Source of the DNA: an uncultured Acidobacteriaceae bacterium
Lineage (GTDB): Bacteria > Acidobacteriota > Terriglobia > Terriglobales > Acidobacteriaceae
Assembly: GCA_903911925.1 (NCBI GenBank)
Contig: CAIWFH010000200.1
Span: forward strand, 1 to 64,000
DNA: 64,000 bases
Direction of reading: 5' to 3'
Positions 57,271 through 64,000 of the stretch are shown piece by piece. The position numbers and the translations under genes were made by a program. The number at the start of each line of letters is the position of its first letter. The stretch's first letter is position 1. The notes beneath the pieces were generated by a model, which ran no database searches, was not told the DNA's origin, and worked only from the letters and a program-made list of their open reading frames with translations.

Positions 57271-58680
57271 TTACTCCGTCGGAGCGATCAGGTACTGCTC
57301 AAGTTTGCCGTCGGGATAGGTGTAGGTGGTTAGGCGGAGATGCTTGCCGGGATAGACGATCAGGAAGGAGCGGAAGGTCATGCCGCCGCGCAGATCGTCT
57401 GCTGCCTGGCAGAAGGAGAGCGGCTCGCCCAGGGGAGCAAGGCTGCCCTTGAAATCGGCCAGCGCCACCGGCGTAAAGTAGTCGCTCAGATTGGGAGCAA
57501 GCAGGCTGCGGTCGATGCGGCCCTGCTGCAGGTTGTGGTAGATTGCCAGGGCCTGCTTTTCGGCGTCGGCAGGCGGAAAACCGGCAACCACCGGGGCGAC
57601 CAGTTTGGCAATGGTCGAGGCCGCGCCAACGGCGTCCTGGTTGGTGAGCACGGCTACGGCCACGCCGTCATCCACAAGCACCTGATTGTCAGACACAAAG
57701 CCTGAAACCTCGCCGCTATGTTCGATGGACCGGTGGCCGTCGCGGTCCCGCACATCCACGCCCAGCCCGTAGTGTGTGCCTTTGCCGTCTTTCAGCTTTA
57801 TTTCGGTGAACATCTGCTTGTAGCTCTCCGGCTTGAGAACGGTCTGGGCGATCAGGGTCTCGTCCCACAGCGCCAGGTCGTGCGCGGTCATGGCCAGTTC
57901 GCCGGCGGCGAACATCCATCCGCGGCCCTCTTTGGGGGCTTCGCGCAAGGGGCCCAGGGCATTGCGGTAGTAGGCCGTGGCGTCGGCATGGGTGAGCCTG
58001 GTTTCGTCGGAGTTCCACACCGACTTCATGCCCAGCGGGCGAAAAACCCGCGTCGTCAGCAGGTCCATCAGCGGCGCGCCGGTAATGGCCTCAACGATGC
58101 GGCCGGCAATGACGAAATTGGTGTTGGAATACTGCCACTGGGTGCCGGGCTCAAAGTCCAGCGGCTTCTTGCCCCAGGTGTCGAGGATTTGCTGCGCGCT
58201 TTCGGGCTTGAGCATGGGAGTCATCACGTAGTCCTCGGGCCAGTAGTCCTGATAGCCGGAGGTGTGGGAAAGAATCTGCCTGATGGTGACCTCGTTGCCG
58301 CGGGTAAGGCCGGGAACGAACTTGCCCACCGCGTCGTCAAGGTTGAGCTTGCCGTCCTCTTGAAGCAGGAGGATGGCGGCGGCGGTGAACTGCTTTGAAA
58401 TCGATCCGATGGAGTAGCGCATATCGGGCGTGGCGGGGGTCGCCGGGTCAAGACGCGCTTTGCCATAGGCGTGGGTGTAAGCAAGCTTGCCGCCCTTGAC
58501 GATGGCCAGCGAGGCTGAGGGCACGCCGGTTTGCTCAAGCACCTGCGCGGCGATGCGGTCGATCCTGCCTTTGAGCGCGGGGTCGAGGGTGTCTACCGTT
58601 TGGGCCGATGCGGCAAATTGGAACGTAATTACCAGAACAATCGCAACTGCCAGGAACCGCTCAAGCTTTCTCATCCGCAT
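57271..58680 (-). CDS. Serine hydrolase, class C beta-lactamase family
   Basis: A 469-residue secreted serine hydrolase of the beta-lactamase/D-alanyl-D-alanine-carboxypeptidase (AmpC/EstB) family. The signal peptide is FLAVAIVLVITFQFAASA. The catalytic Ser and Lys are in YSIGSISKQFTAAAILLLQE (SISK), the Tyr of the YxN motif in WQYSNTNFVIAGRIVEAITG, and the third motif in HSGEVSGFVS (HxG type). A C-terminal domain of about 100 residues follows. It may be a peptidase or esterase in the periplasm; beta-lactam cleavage cannot be inferred. It stands alone, divergent from carbonic anhydrase by 116 bases. Confidence 0.88.
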   Translation of the reverse strand: MRMRKLERFLAVAIVLVITFQFAASAQTVDTLDPALKGRIDRIAAQVLEQTGVPSASLAIVKGGKLAYTHAYGKARLDPATPATPDMRYSIGSISKQFTAAAILLLQEDGKLNLDDAVGKFVPGLTRGNEVTIRQILSHTSGYQDYWPEDYVMTPMLKPESAQQILDTWGKKPLDFEPGTQWQYSNTNFVIAGRIVEAITGAPLMDLLTTRVFRPLGMKSVWNSDETRLTHADATAYYRNALGPLREAPKEGRGWMFAAGELAMTAHDLALWDETLIAQTVLKPESYKQMFTEIKLKDGKGTHYGLGVDVRDRDGHRSIEHSGEVSGFVSDNQVLVDDGVAVAVLTNQDAVGAASTIAKLVAPVVAGFPPADAEKQALAIYHNLQQGRIDRSLLAPNLSDYFTPVALADFKGSLAPLGEPLSFCQAADDLRGGMTFRSFLIVYPGKHLRLTTYTYPDGKLEQYLIAPTE

Positions 58681-58796
58681 GGCACTCTCTTTCGCCGTAA
58701 ATTCACAATCAATCCCGCATCAAAATTATCAGCCCGGGGCAGGTTGCGGTAGGCTGGGCACATAAGTCCCGGAGGCAGTCCGGCGGGAGGGTTGAA

Positions 58797-59414
58797 ATGG
58801 ATCGGCTGATCGAAGGGCACAAGCACTTTCTCAAAGAGGTCTTTCCCGCGCGGCGCGCCCAGTTCCACCTGCTGGCCGAGATGCAGGCGCCGGAGTGGCT
58901 GTTCATTACCTGCTCCGACTCGCGCGTGCTGCCCGACCTGATTCTGGGCACGGGGCCGGGGGACCTGTTTATCGCCCGCAACGCCGGCAACGTGGTCCCT
59001 ATCGCAAGCGGCAACGTGGATGGCGTGACGGCGACCATTGAATACGCGGTTGAGGTGCTGCGGGTGAAGCAGGCCATCCTCTGCGGCCACTCCGACTGCG
59101 GCGCGATGAAGGCGGCGCTGGACCACAAAAGCCTGGAAACCCTGCCCAAGGCAAAGCGCTGGCTGAGCCACGTTGAGGCGGCCCACAGCCATCGCCAGCC
59201 CCTCAACCCCGCGGACGGCGACAGCGCCGAACTCGCCTCCCTGATTCGGGGCAATGTGATTGCACAACTGCTTAACCTGCGCGCGCAGCCCTCGGTGGCC
59301 GGTGCAATGGCTGAGGGGCGGCTGTCGGTTCACGGGTGGTATTACGACATCCTCAGCGGACGAATTGAGCAGTACGACGAGAATATTCGACGGTTTTTGC
59401 CGCTGCTGGGTTGA
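58797..59414 (+). CDS. Beta-class carbonic anhydrase
   Basis: Zinc enzyme that interconverts CO2 and bicarbonate. 205 residues. The zinc ligands and catalytic dyad are all present: CSDSRVLPDLIL (Cys and Asp-Arg pair), and LCGHSDCGAMKAALDH (His and Cys). DLFIARNAGNVVP and GTDGVTATIEYAVEVL-like sequence (here VDGVTATIEYAVEVLRVKQ) are typical of the plant-type or SulP-associated group. The C-terminus YDILSGRIEQYDEN matches the usual beta-CA ending. The ATG is 17 bases after GGAGG. It has no signal peptide, so it is cytosolic. It stands alone next to a serine hydrolase. Confidence 0.93.
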   Translation: MDRLIEGHKHFLKEVFPARRAQFHLLAEMQAPEWLFITCSDSRVLPDLILGTGPGDLFIARNAGNVVPIASGNVDGVTATIEYAVEVLRVKQAILCGHSDCGAMKAALDHKSLETLPKAKRWLSHVEAAHSHRQPLNPADGDSAELASLIRGNVIAQLLNLRAQPSVAGAMAEGRLSVHGWYYDILSGRIEQYDENIRRFLPLLG

Positions 59415-59441
59415 TTCCAATTGGGTTAACTGCGAATACAT

Positions 59442-59487
59442 TGCGCGAAATTAGAGAATCGGAATAAACTAGTTGATAAACCAGTTG
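59442..59487 (+). promoter_or_regulatory. Promoter and direct-repeat operator candidate of the toxin-antitoxin pair
   Basis: TTGCGC (59442-59447) and TAAACT (59465-59470) are spaced by 17 bases. Overlapping the -10 are two direct repeats, AAACTAGTTG (59466-59475) and AAACCAGTTG (59478-59487), 12 bp apart. This is the layout expected for autoregulation by a Phd-type antitoxin. Confidence 0.45.
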
Positions 59488-59508
59488 TTTCGATTAAGGG
59501 GTAAAGAT

Positions 59509-59769
59509 ATGGCGACTCCGGAGAGCAGGTACACCGAGATCGGGGCCTTTGACGCCAAGACGAGGCTTTCCGAAATTCTGCGCAAAGTGGAAGAAGGAGA
59601 GCGGTTCACGATCACCAACAGAGGGAAGCCGGTGGCAGATATCGTGCCCACCCAAATGAAAGACAAGCGGCGCGCTGCCGAAGCTGTGAGGCGGCTGCTG
59701 GCCATGCCGAAGATCGAGGGCGTGTCTTCGGAGACCGTCAGGGAATGGATTGAGGAAGGCCGCAAGTGA
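59509..59769 (+). CDS. Antitoxin, Phd/YefM family
   Basis: An 86-residue DNA-binding antitoxin. RYTEIGAFDAKTRLSEILRK is the Phd/YefM N-terminal domain that dimerises and binds the operator, and VEEGERFTITNRGKPVADIV is the family signature. The C-terminal half (KDKRRAAEAVRRLLAMPKIE to the end) is the charged segment that wraps around and blocks the toxin. The ATG at 59509 is used because AAGGGG lies 10 bases upstream; an earlier start would add residues unlike the family. Its stop overlaps the toxin start (GTGA), so the pair is translationally coupled and probably autoregulated. Confidence 0.9.
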   Translation: MATPESRYTEIGAFDAKTRLSEILRKVEEGERFTITNRGKPVADIVPTQMKDKRRAAEAVRRLLAMPKIEGVSSETVREWIEEGRK

Positions 59770-60194
59770 GCTTTGTGATCGATGCGTCCATGGCGCTGGC
59801 ATGGCAATTCAAACGCGTCAACCCTGCTGAAATAAAGTTGGCGGAAAAGGCGCTTGGCGAGCTTGACTCGGTGCAAGGGGTCGTTCCGGCGATTTGGTTT
59901 GCGGAGATAGCAAACAGCGTGCTCCGCGGAGAGCGCCAGGGAGTGATTCCGCCCGCACAAACCGCGTTCTTCCTCAACGAATTATCCCAGGCCAACATCG
60001 TTGCCGATGAGGAATCACCGCGCGCCAGGCAATCAAGCGTAGTAGCACTCGCACGGATGCATTCCCTCACCGCGTACGACGCCACCTACCTTGAACTGGC
60101 CATGCGCCGCGGTGCGCAACTGGCTACATTTGATCGCAAGCTGGCCGATGCCGCACGATCTGCCGGGGTGCAAGTCTTCGGCGACCCGGCTTAG
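59766..60194 (+). CDS. PIN-domain toxin (VapC-like ribonuclease)
   Basis: A 142-residue PIN-domain endoribonuclease, toxin partner of the gene above. The metal-binding acidic residues are seen in MSFVIDASMALAWQF (Asp after VI), PAIWFAEIANSVLRGERQG (Glu), SLTAYDATYLELAMRRGAQL (Asp of AYDATYL) and ATFDRKLADAA (Asp). The usual targets are tRNA or rRNA; not predictable here. The start is GTG at 59766, sharing four bases with the antitoxin stop. It is convergent with the anti-sigma gene, only 9 bases away, so read-through into that gene is likely to be limited by a signal not recognised here. Confidence 0.9.
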   Translation: MSFVIDASMALAWQFKRVNPAEIKLAEKALGELDSVQGVVPAIWFAEIANSVLRGERQGVIPPAQTAFFLNELSQANIVADEESPRARQSSVVALARMHSLTAYDATYLELAMRRGAQLATFDRKLADAARSAGVQVFGDPA

Positions 60195-60203
60195 GGGCTC
60201 CAG

Positions 60204-60659
60204 CTAGCGCCGGGCGCGCTGGCCCAGAATCGGCCACAGCCCGGCAACCACAAACACTCCGGCGACGGCCGCTCCAAGCAGCGCAAACATAGCGGTTGCG
60301 GGTTGGATTGCCGAGGCGACCTCTTGGTACTGCCCTGCCGCGTATCCGCGCAGAAGCCACGCTGCTGCGACAATCACATAGGCTGCGGCCAGAGCGCGGA
60401 GCGCGGCGAGCACCCGGCCCATGCGGGCCACTGCGATTTCGCGTGCACGGCGGCGCGCCCGCTGCAGAATCCAGTGCGGATCGGGCGGAGTGAATCGTGC
60501 TTCTGCGCGCTGGGCGCCGGCCTGGAGCGCCTCGGCAAGGTGCAGCGCCTGGCTGCAATCCTGGCAGGCGGCAGCGTGCAGGCGCAGATGGTCGGTCCAC
60601 TGCCCGGAGTGCAATGCCTGGATGACGTCAACCTCGTGCTCGCAACCCAATTGCTTCAT
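60204..60659 (-). CDS. Anti-sigma-like membrane protein with zinc-finger motif
   Basis: A 151-residue protein. The N-terminus GCEHEVDVIQALHSGQWTDH and LRLHAAACQDCSQALHLAEA gives the H-x3-C-x2-C zinc-binding pattern of ZAS-type anti-sigma domains. A basic segment (QRARRRAREIAVARMGRVLA) precedes two membrane segments (about residues 88-105 and 122-142: ALAAAYVIVAAAWLLRG and FALLGAAVAGVFVVAGLW). The start overlaps the stop of the sigma gene by four bases (ATGA), the common arrangement for sigma/anti-sigma pairs. It should hold the sigma factor at the membrane until a signal arrives; the sensory part is short, so the signal may come through the neighbouring membrane protein. Confidence 0.8.
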   Translation of the reverse strand: MKQLGCEHEVDVIQALHSGQWTDHLRLHAAACQDCSQALHLAEALQAGAQRAEARFTPPDPHWILQRARRRAREIAVARMGRVLAALRALAAAYVIVAAAWLLRGYAAGQYQEVASAIQPATAMFALLGAAVAGVFVVAGLWPILGQRARR

Positions 60660-61189
60660 CGCTTTGCTCCCTGCGGACGCAGAATCCCGCCCGCTTTTTG
60701 CCGTGCGCGGTACAACAATATCCGTATGCTCATGGTATTCAATCCGGTGGCGGCGGCAATCTCGGCGTGGCTCATGCCTTCAACGTAGGCCAGCCACAGC
60801 AGTTCGCGCTCGCGCGGCTTCAGTTGCCGCATGGCCGCCTGCACATCCAGCCGCGTTTCTTCGTCCGGCTCCGCGCCGCACTCGGCTGGTTCTTCATAGG
60901 CGGAGTCGTCGCGGCTGCGATACCGGTCGTGGAGCAGGTTGGTGGCAATGCGAAAGAGATAGGAGCGGACCCGCGCCTCATCCGTTTCAGGAGTCCTGCT
61001 CAGAAGGAACCGGCAGTAAGTCTCCTGGAGCAGGTCATCGGCCACGTCGGGCCGCCCGCTGGCATGCTGCAGATAGCCCCACAGAGGGCGGGAAGTCGCT
61101 TCATAGAGATGCCTGAAGCCTTCCTCGCCCGCCGCGGTTTGTTCACGGCCCGGTGTAACCCAGGCTGCCATCATGCCTGCATCTTCCAT
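60656..61189 (-). CDS. ECF sigma factor
   Basis: A 177-residue extracytoplasmic-function sigma factor. Region 2: FRHLYEATSRPLWGYLQHAS, then ASGRPDVADDLLQETYCRFL, the DDLLQET core being the -10 recognition helix, and ARVRSYLFRIATNLLHDRYR. Region 4: LKPRERELLWLAYVEGMSHA with EIAAATGLNTMSIRILLYRA, the -35 binding helix-turn-helix. It is co-transcribed with a membrane protein 15 bases upstream and the anti-sigma gene (4-base overlap). The target promoters cannot be read off here. This is a separate lineage from the divergent sigma factor at 9020. Confidence 0.92.
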   Translation of the reverse strand: MEDAGMMAAWVTPGREQTAAGEEGFRHLYEATSRPLWGYLQHASGRPDVADDLLQETYCRFLLSRTPETDEARVRSYLFRIATNLLHDRYRSRDDSAYEEPAECGAEPDEETRLDVQAAMRQLKPRERELLWLAYVEGMSHAEIAAATGLNTMSIRILLYRARQKAGGILRPQGAKR

Positions 61190-61204
61190 GCCCGGCTCCG
61201 CACG

Positions 61205-61642
61205 TTACGCCTTCGGTTCAGCCTTGATGAGGCCCATCACGCGTGAGACGTAATAAGAGACAACCGCCGCCGCCTCCAATGCTACGCCCATTGCGACTGC
61301 CAGAATGCCCAGCACCTGCGCATCCCGTTCAACCAACCCCGCGGCATGCAGCCAGCAAACCGTGGCGCCCGCGATCAGGAAGTAGATTCCCCACCGGATG
61401 CAGTCAAGGATGCTGCCATAGACGGTTCCCGACTCCTGAGCCAGCGTGGAGAGGAACTTTCTGCCGGCGTCGGTTTCAACGTAAGAAAGCATGGCCTGCG
61501 CCGAGTCAAAACGCATCAGCATGGTCTTGGCCACCTCTCCCTGCACCCAGGCCGTCTTGTAACGCCTGACGGACGAGAAGATGACCCAGACAATCCAGCC
61601 GATCATTGTGAATACTGCGATGGGAACCAGGATCTGTTCCAT
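61205..61642 (-). CDS. Membrane protein of unknown function in the sigma operon
   Basis: A 145-residue protein with three hydrophobic segments: ILVPIAVFTMIGWIVWVIFS at the N-terminus, GIYFLIAGATVCWLHAAGLV and LGILAVAMGVALEAAAVVSY near the C-terminus. Between the first and second is a soluble loop (FDSAQAMLSYVETDAGRKFL) with helical character. It resembles small DUF6249-type acidobacterial membrane proteins, but I could not place it with confidence. It lies 15 bases before the ECF sigma gene on the same strand, so it is likely the first gene of that operon and may take part in sensing. Confidence 0.65.
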   Translation of the reverse strand: MEQILVPIAVFTMIGWIVWVIFSSVRRYKTAWVQGEVAKTMLMRFDSAQAMLSYVETDAGRKFLSTLAQESGTVYGSILDCIRWGIYFLIAGATVCWLHAAGLVERDAQVLGILAVAMGVALEAAAVVSYYVSRVMGLIKAEPKA

Positions 61643-61779
61643 AATTGCCTCCGTGCCAGAAGATTTGATTTCACCGGTAGTACGCGCGGGGGACGGGAAT
61701 GGTTAACAGGAAATTTGCAGATATCGGAATTCGGCCGGCAGGCAGTTGATTCGGACGGCGAGGAAGAGGCAAAAACAAA

Positions 61780-61830
61780 TGCAGGTGCTTCGACTCCCCT
61801 TCACTTCGTTTACGGTCGCTCAGGATGACG
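61780..61830. repeat. CTTCGACT / CTCAGGATGAC repeat
   Basis: The text CTTCGACTCCCCTTCACTTC continuing to GCTCAGGATGAC (about 61787-61828) matches a generic dispersed intergenic repeat type (complement GTCATCCTGAGCG) common in GC-rich bacterial genomes. It lies after the emrB stop. Only one copy was found in this window. Confidence 0.35.
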
Positions 61831-61847
61831 GAGTGGTGGGTGATGGC

Positions 61848-63428
61848 CTAATGCACTCCCGGCGGCGGCTCCAGGTGCTTGACGGGCTTTTTGAAGAGCC
61901 ATGCCGCGGCGGCGCAGATGAAGGCCAGCACTGCCGTCCAGCGGAAGATGTCGGTGTAGGCCATCAGTGCGGATTGCTGCTCCATCAAGCGGTAGACAAG
62001 GCCCATTGCGCCCATCCGGCCCTGGGCGGGGCCAACCTGGTGGCCCACATAGCCGGCAATGGCCGCGGCTTTCTGCTGGTAGACCCAGGTGGACGCCGTG
62101 ATGTGGCCGCCCAGTTCAGTCTGGTGCAGCGCGGCGCGGCGCACCAGCGCGGTGGTGGCCATTGAAATGCCGATTGACCCGCCGATATTCCGCAGCATAT
62201 TGGAGAGGCCGGTTGCGTTGCCCATCTCTTTCCGGGGGATGGTGGCCATCATCAGCGTGGCCATGGGCACGAAAACGAAACTCAGGGCAAAGCCGGTGAG
62301 CATGATGGGAAACAGCAGCGTGTAAGGGCCGATATCGAGATTGATGGTGCCGAAGATGAGCGAGCAGACGCCGAAGCCCACAAAGCCGAGGGTCATCAGC
62401 TTGCGCCCGTCGAACCGCGAGCCGAGAAGGCCGATGATCGGCGACCCGATGAACGAGCCGATGCCGCGCGGGCCGACGACGAGGCCGGCGGTGAAGGCGG
62501 TGTAGCCCAGGATCTCCTGGTAGTAAAGCGGAAGGATGGCGATGGTGATGTAGATGCACATGCCCAGCATGGCCACCAAAATACACCCAGTGCGGAAGTT
62601 GCGGTCCTTGAGCACGTGCAGGTCGAGAAGGCCTTTGGGATGGGTCCACGAATGCCGTATCCACAGGAGCAGTGAGACCACAAGCACGGTCACCGTCCAG
62701 CGCACCCAGGTGGCGCCGAACCAGTCGTCTTCCTGGCCTTTGTCGAGGACGATTTGCAGGCTGCCAGTCCAAACCATGAGGAGTCCGAAGCCGATGTTGT
62801 CAAACGCGCCCACCTTGGCGTTCTTGATGTAAGGCGGGTCGTGGACAAACCGGGTGATCATGATGAACGCCAGGATGCCGAACGGGATGTTGATGTAAAA
62901 GGCGTAGCGCCAACTGAAGGTATCGGTGAGCCAGCCGCCGAGCGTGGGTCCGATGACAGGGGCGACGACGATGCCGAGGCCATAGGCGGCCATGGACATG
63001 GATCGCTTCTGGATGGGGAAACTCTCAAGCAGGATGGATTGCGAAAGCGGCTGCAGCGCGCCGCCGCCCGCGCCCTGGCATACCCGGGCCAGCAGAATCA
63101 CTCCCAGCGAGGGCGCAGCGCCGCAGAAAAACGAGGCGACGGTAAAGATAACCACGCAAGTGAGCAGGAAGCGCTTGCGGCCAAAGCGGTGGGCAAACCA
63201 GTTGGAGGCGGGCAGAATCACCGCATTGGCCACCAGGTAGCTGGTCAGCACCCAGGTGGCCTCAGAATTGGAGGCCGAGAGACTGCCGGCAATGTAGGGC
63301 AAGGCCACGGAAGCGATGGCGGTATCCAGCACCTCCATAAAGGTAGGCAGCATTACGGAGAGGGTGACCAGCCACGGGTTCACACCCTGGGTAAGCGGAT
63401 AGCGGGCTTGGGCGGCGGCAGATGGCAT
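61848..63428 (-). CDS. DHA2-family (EmrB/QacA) drug exporter
   Basis: A 526-residue, 14-span major facilitator of the DHA2 family. The DHA2 marks are PTFMEVLDTAIASVALPYIA (motif D1 region), WLVTSYLVANAV-like WVLTSYLVANAVILPASNWF, RFGRKRFLLTCVVIF (motif A), LLARVCQGAGGGALQPLSQS (motif B) and GLGIVVAPVIGPTLGGWLTD (motif C, the antiporter motif). It is normally used with EmrA and TolC for export of hydrophobic drugs or uncouplers. Neither is next to it: the TolC/EmrA pair of this window lies 49 kb away on the other strand. It ends in a His after a proline-rich tail (KHLEPPPGVH). Confidence 0.92.
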   Translation of the reverse strand: MPSAAAQARYPLTQGVNPWLVTLSVMLPTFMEVLDTAIASVALPYIAGSLSASNSEATWVLTSYLVANAVILPASNWFAHRFGRKRFLLTCVVIFTVASFFCGAAPSLGVILLARVCQGAGGGALQPLSQSILLESFPIQKRSMSMAAYGLGIVVAPVIGPTLGGWLTDTFSWRYAFYINIPFGILAFIMITRFVHDPPYIKNAKVGAFDNIGFGLLMVWTGSLQIVLDKGQEDDWFGATWVRWTVTVLVVSLLLWIRHSWTHPKGLLDLHVLKDRNFRTGCILVAMLGMCIYITIAILPLYYQEILGYTAFTAGLVVGPRGIGSFIGSPIIGLLGSRFDGRKLMTLGFVGFGVCSLIFGTINLDIGPYTLLFPIMLTGFALSFVFVPMATLMMATIPRKEMGNATGLSNMLRNIGGSIGISMATTALVRRAALHQTELGGHITASTWVYQQKAAAIAGYVGHQVGPAQGRMGAMGLVYRLMEQQSALMAYTDIFRWTAVLAFICAAAAWLFKKPVKHLEPPPGVH

Positions 63429-63569
63429 CGGGAGGGAACTAATTGAGGTTAAACGATTGGCGGGTTCCCTGCCAGTGACGGGCGACGCGGATTATGGGAA
63501 GAGTGGCGGGATATCTATAGCCGGATTGATCGAAGCGCTCAAATCACTGGAGAGAAGAGCTTCCGCGCG

Positions 63570-64000
63570 TCACTCGGATTTAGTTTTTGCCAGGCGGGAT
63601 TTTGCTAGGTGCATGAAGCGGGAGCCGAAGTTGTCGAAATCGACGGTCAGGCCGACACGGTAGATGGCGTTCAAGCTGGGACTCACAGTGCCAATGCCTA
63701 CCGAGAAGTTGAGCCTGGTGTCCCTGGGCAGTTGCCAGCCGATCAACGGCGCGAAGTAGTGCGACGTATCGTCCAGGCTAAGCTGCCAGGTATCTCCCAG
63801 GCCCCCGTAGACTTCCAGGCCGCCCGTCAATTTCTCGGCGCACCACACGCACTTTCGGTCCACGGAGCCACTGCGGAATGGACGCGAGAACGCAACCGCA
63901 TAGCCGAACTCCCAGGGGGAATGGCCGAAATCTTTCTCGGCAATGAAGTTCTCCGAGATATTCCATTTCTTCCAGTTCGAACCAAGAATCAACCTCAGTT
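63570..64000 (-). CDS. Paralogue of the CxxC outer-membrane protein, partial (cut by window edge)
   Basis: The C-terminal 143 residues of a protein homologous to the product of 37615-38502: NISENFIAEKDFGHSPWEFG against NVSENFIAEKNLGHEPWEFG, then WCAEKLTGGLEVYGGLGDTW against FCAEKLMAGVEAYGGLGDTS, and HYFAPLIGWQLPRDTRLNFS against HYIAPLVGWQLPKGVRLSFS. The C-x2-C pair (CVWC) is conserved. The frame is open to 64000, so the start is to the right of the window. In this copy no cytochrome c gene follows; the next gene downstream on that strand is the EmrB exporter at 63428. Identity is high in the second half, suggesting a duplicated family. Confidence 0.8.
   Translation of the reverse strand, partial: LRLILGSNWKKWNISENFIAEKDFGHSPWEFGYAVAFSRPFRSGSVDRKCVWCAEKLTGGLEVYGGLGDTWQLSLDDTSHYFAPLIGWQLPRDTRLNFSVGIGTVSPSLNAIYRVGLTVDFDNFGSRFMHLAKSRLAKTKSE

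Noticed and set aside
57003..57452. 149-codon plus-strand open frame before the serine hydrolase
   Set aside because: No family resemblance or start context, and its second half is antisense to the serine hydrolase gene.
1..64000. tRNA, rRNA or prophage genes
   Set aside because: No cloverleaf with a GGTTCGA-type T-loop, no rRNA core sequence, and no phage structural or integrase gene was recognised by reading both strands; an automated scan was not possible here.

Overview
High-GC (roughly 60 percent by eye) bacterial chromosome with short intergenic spacers and many GC-rich palindromes. The protein repertoire points to an Acidobacteriota member, most likely class Terriglobia: a very large surface protein built from Ig-like repeats, a CotH-type protein with an Ig tail and a characteristic C-terminal MPARRR/SCGGG segment, a DUF5916 outer-membrane protein, a GH18-NodB-GT2 fusion, a DUF4188 protein, and dispersed hairpins flanked by GGGGCACC. 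This placement is inferred from family knowledge, not from a marker gene.

Layout. 1-0.9 kb: the end of an IS5-family element interrupts a lower-GC AAA ATPase gene. 0.9-8.9 kb (minus): ribulokinase, a small unknown protein, an SDR-like protein, polyphosphate kinase, and a DUF5916 outer-membrane protein. 9-12.7 kb (plus): a sigma factor, then a TolC/EmrA-type efflux pair closed by a hairpin terminator. 12.8-20.1 kb (minus): two tandem M48-like proteins without zinc ligands, DUF167, the PLP-homeostasis protein YggS, DUF4188, thioredoxin reductase and a GH125 mannosidase. 20.2-26.5 kb: a small protein, a matrixin-like/Ig secreted protein with a degenerate zinc site, and a convergent CotH-Ig protein. 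26.7-30.6 kb (plus): NDH-2, serS, a membrane protein and a LolA-like protein. 30.7-37.1 kb: a GT39-like membrane glycosyltransferase, divergent from the GH18-NodB-GT2 fusion and an MFS transporter. 37.2-38.5 kb (minus): an outer-membrane CxxC protein overlapping a cytochrome c gene, behind two strong palindromes. 38.6-44.6 kb (plus): PfkB kinase, cysteine-synthase-like enzyme, P5C dehydrogenase, a DUF1413-like small protein with a hairpin-masked ribosome binding site, and a quinone-oxidoreductase-like enzyme. 44.8-48.6 kb: a pseudo-receiver LuxR regulator, divergent from a PAS-GGDEF/motA/motB operon. 48.7-56.8 kb (minus): the 2713-residue Ig-repeat protein. 57.3-64 kb: serine hydrolase, beta-carbonic anhydrase, a Phd/VapC toxin-antitoxin pair, a membrane protein/ECF sigma/anti-sigma trio, an EmrB-type exporter, and a partial paralogue of the CxxC outer-membrane protein.

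Functional links. TolC and EmrA lack an adjacent inner-membrane pump; an EmrB-type exporter lies 49 kb away. MotA/MotB are co-transcribed with a c-di-GMP-type protein, next to a regulator that has lost its phosphorylation residues. No complete, obviously new multi-gene system is visible. The best leads are the zinc-less M48-like tandem pair, the masked translation start of the DUF1413-like gene, the palindromes before the CxxC-protein/cytochrome operon, and the covarying GGGGCACC hairpin family.
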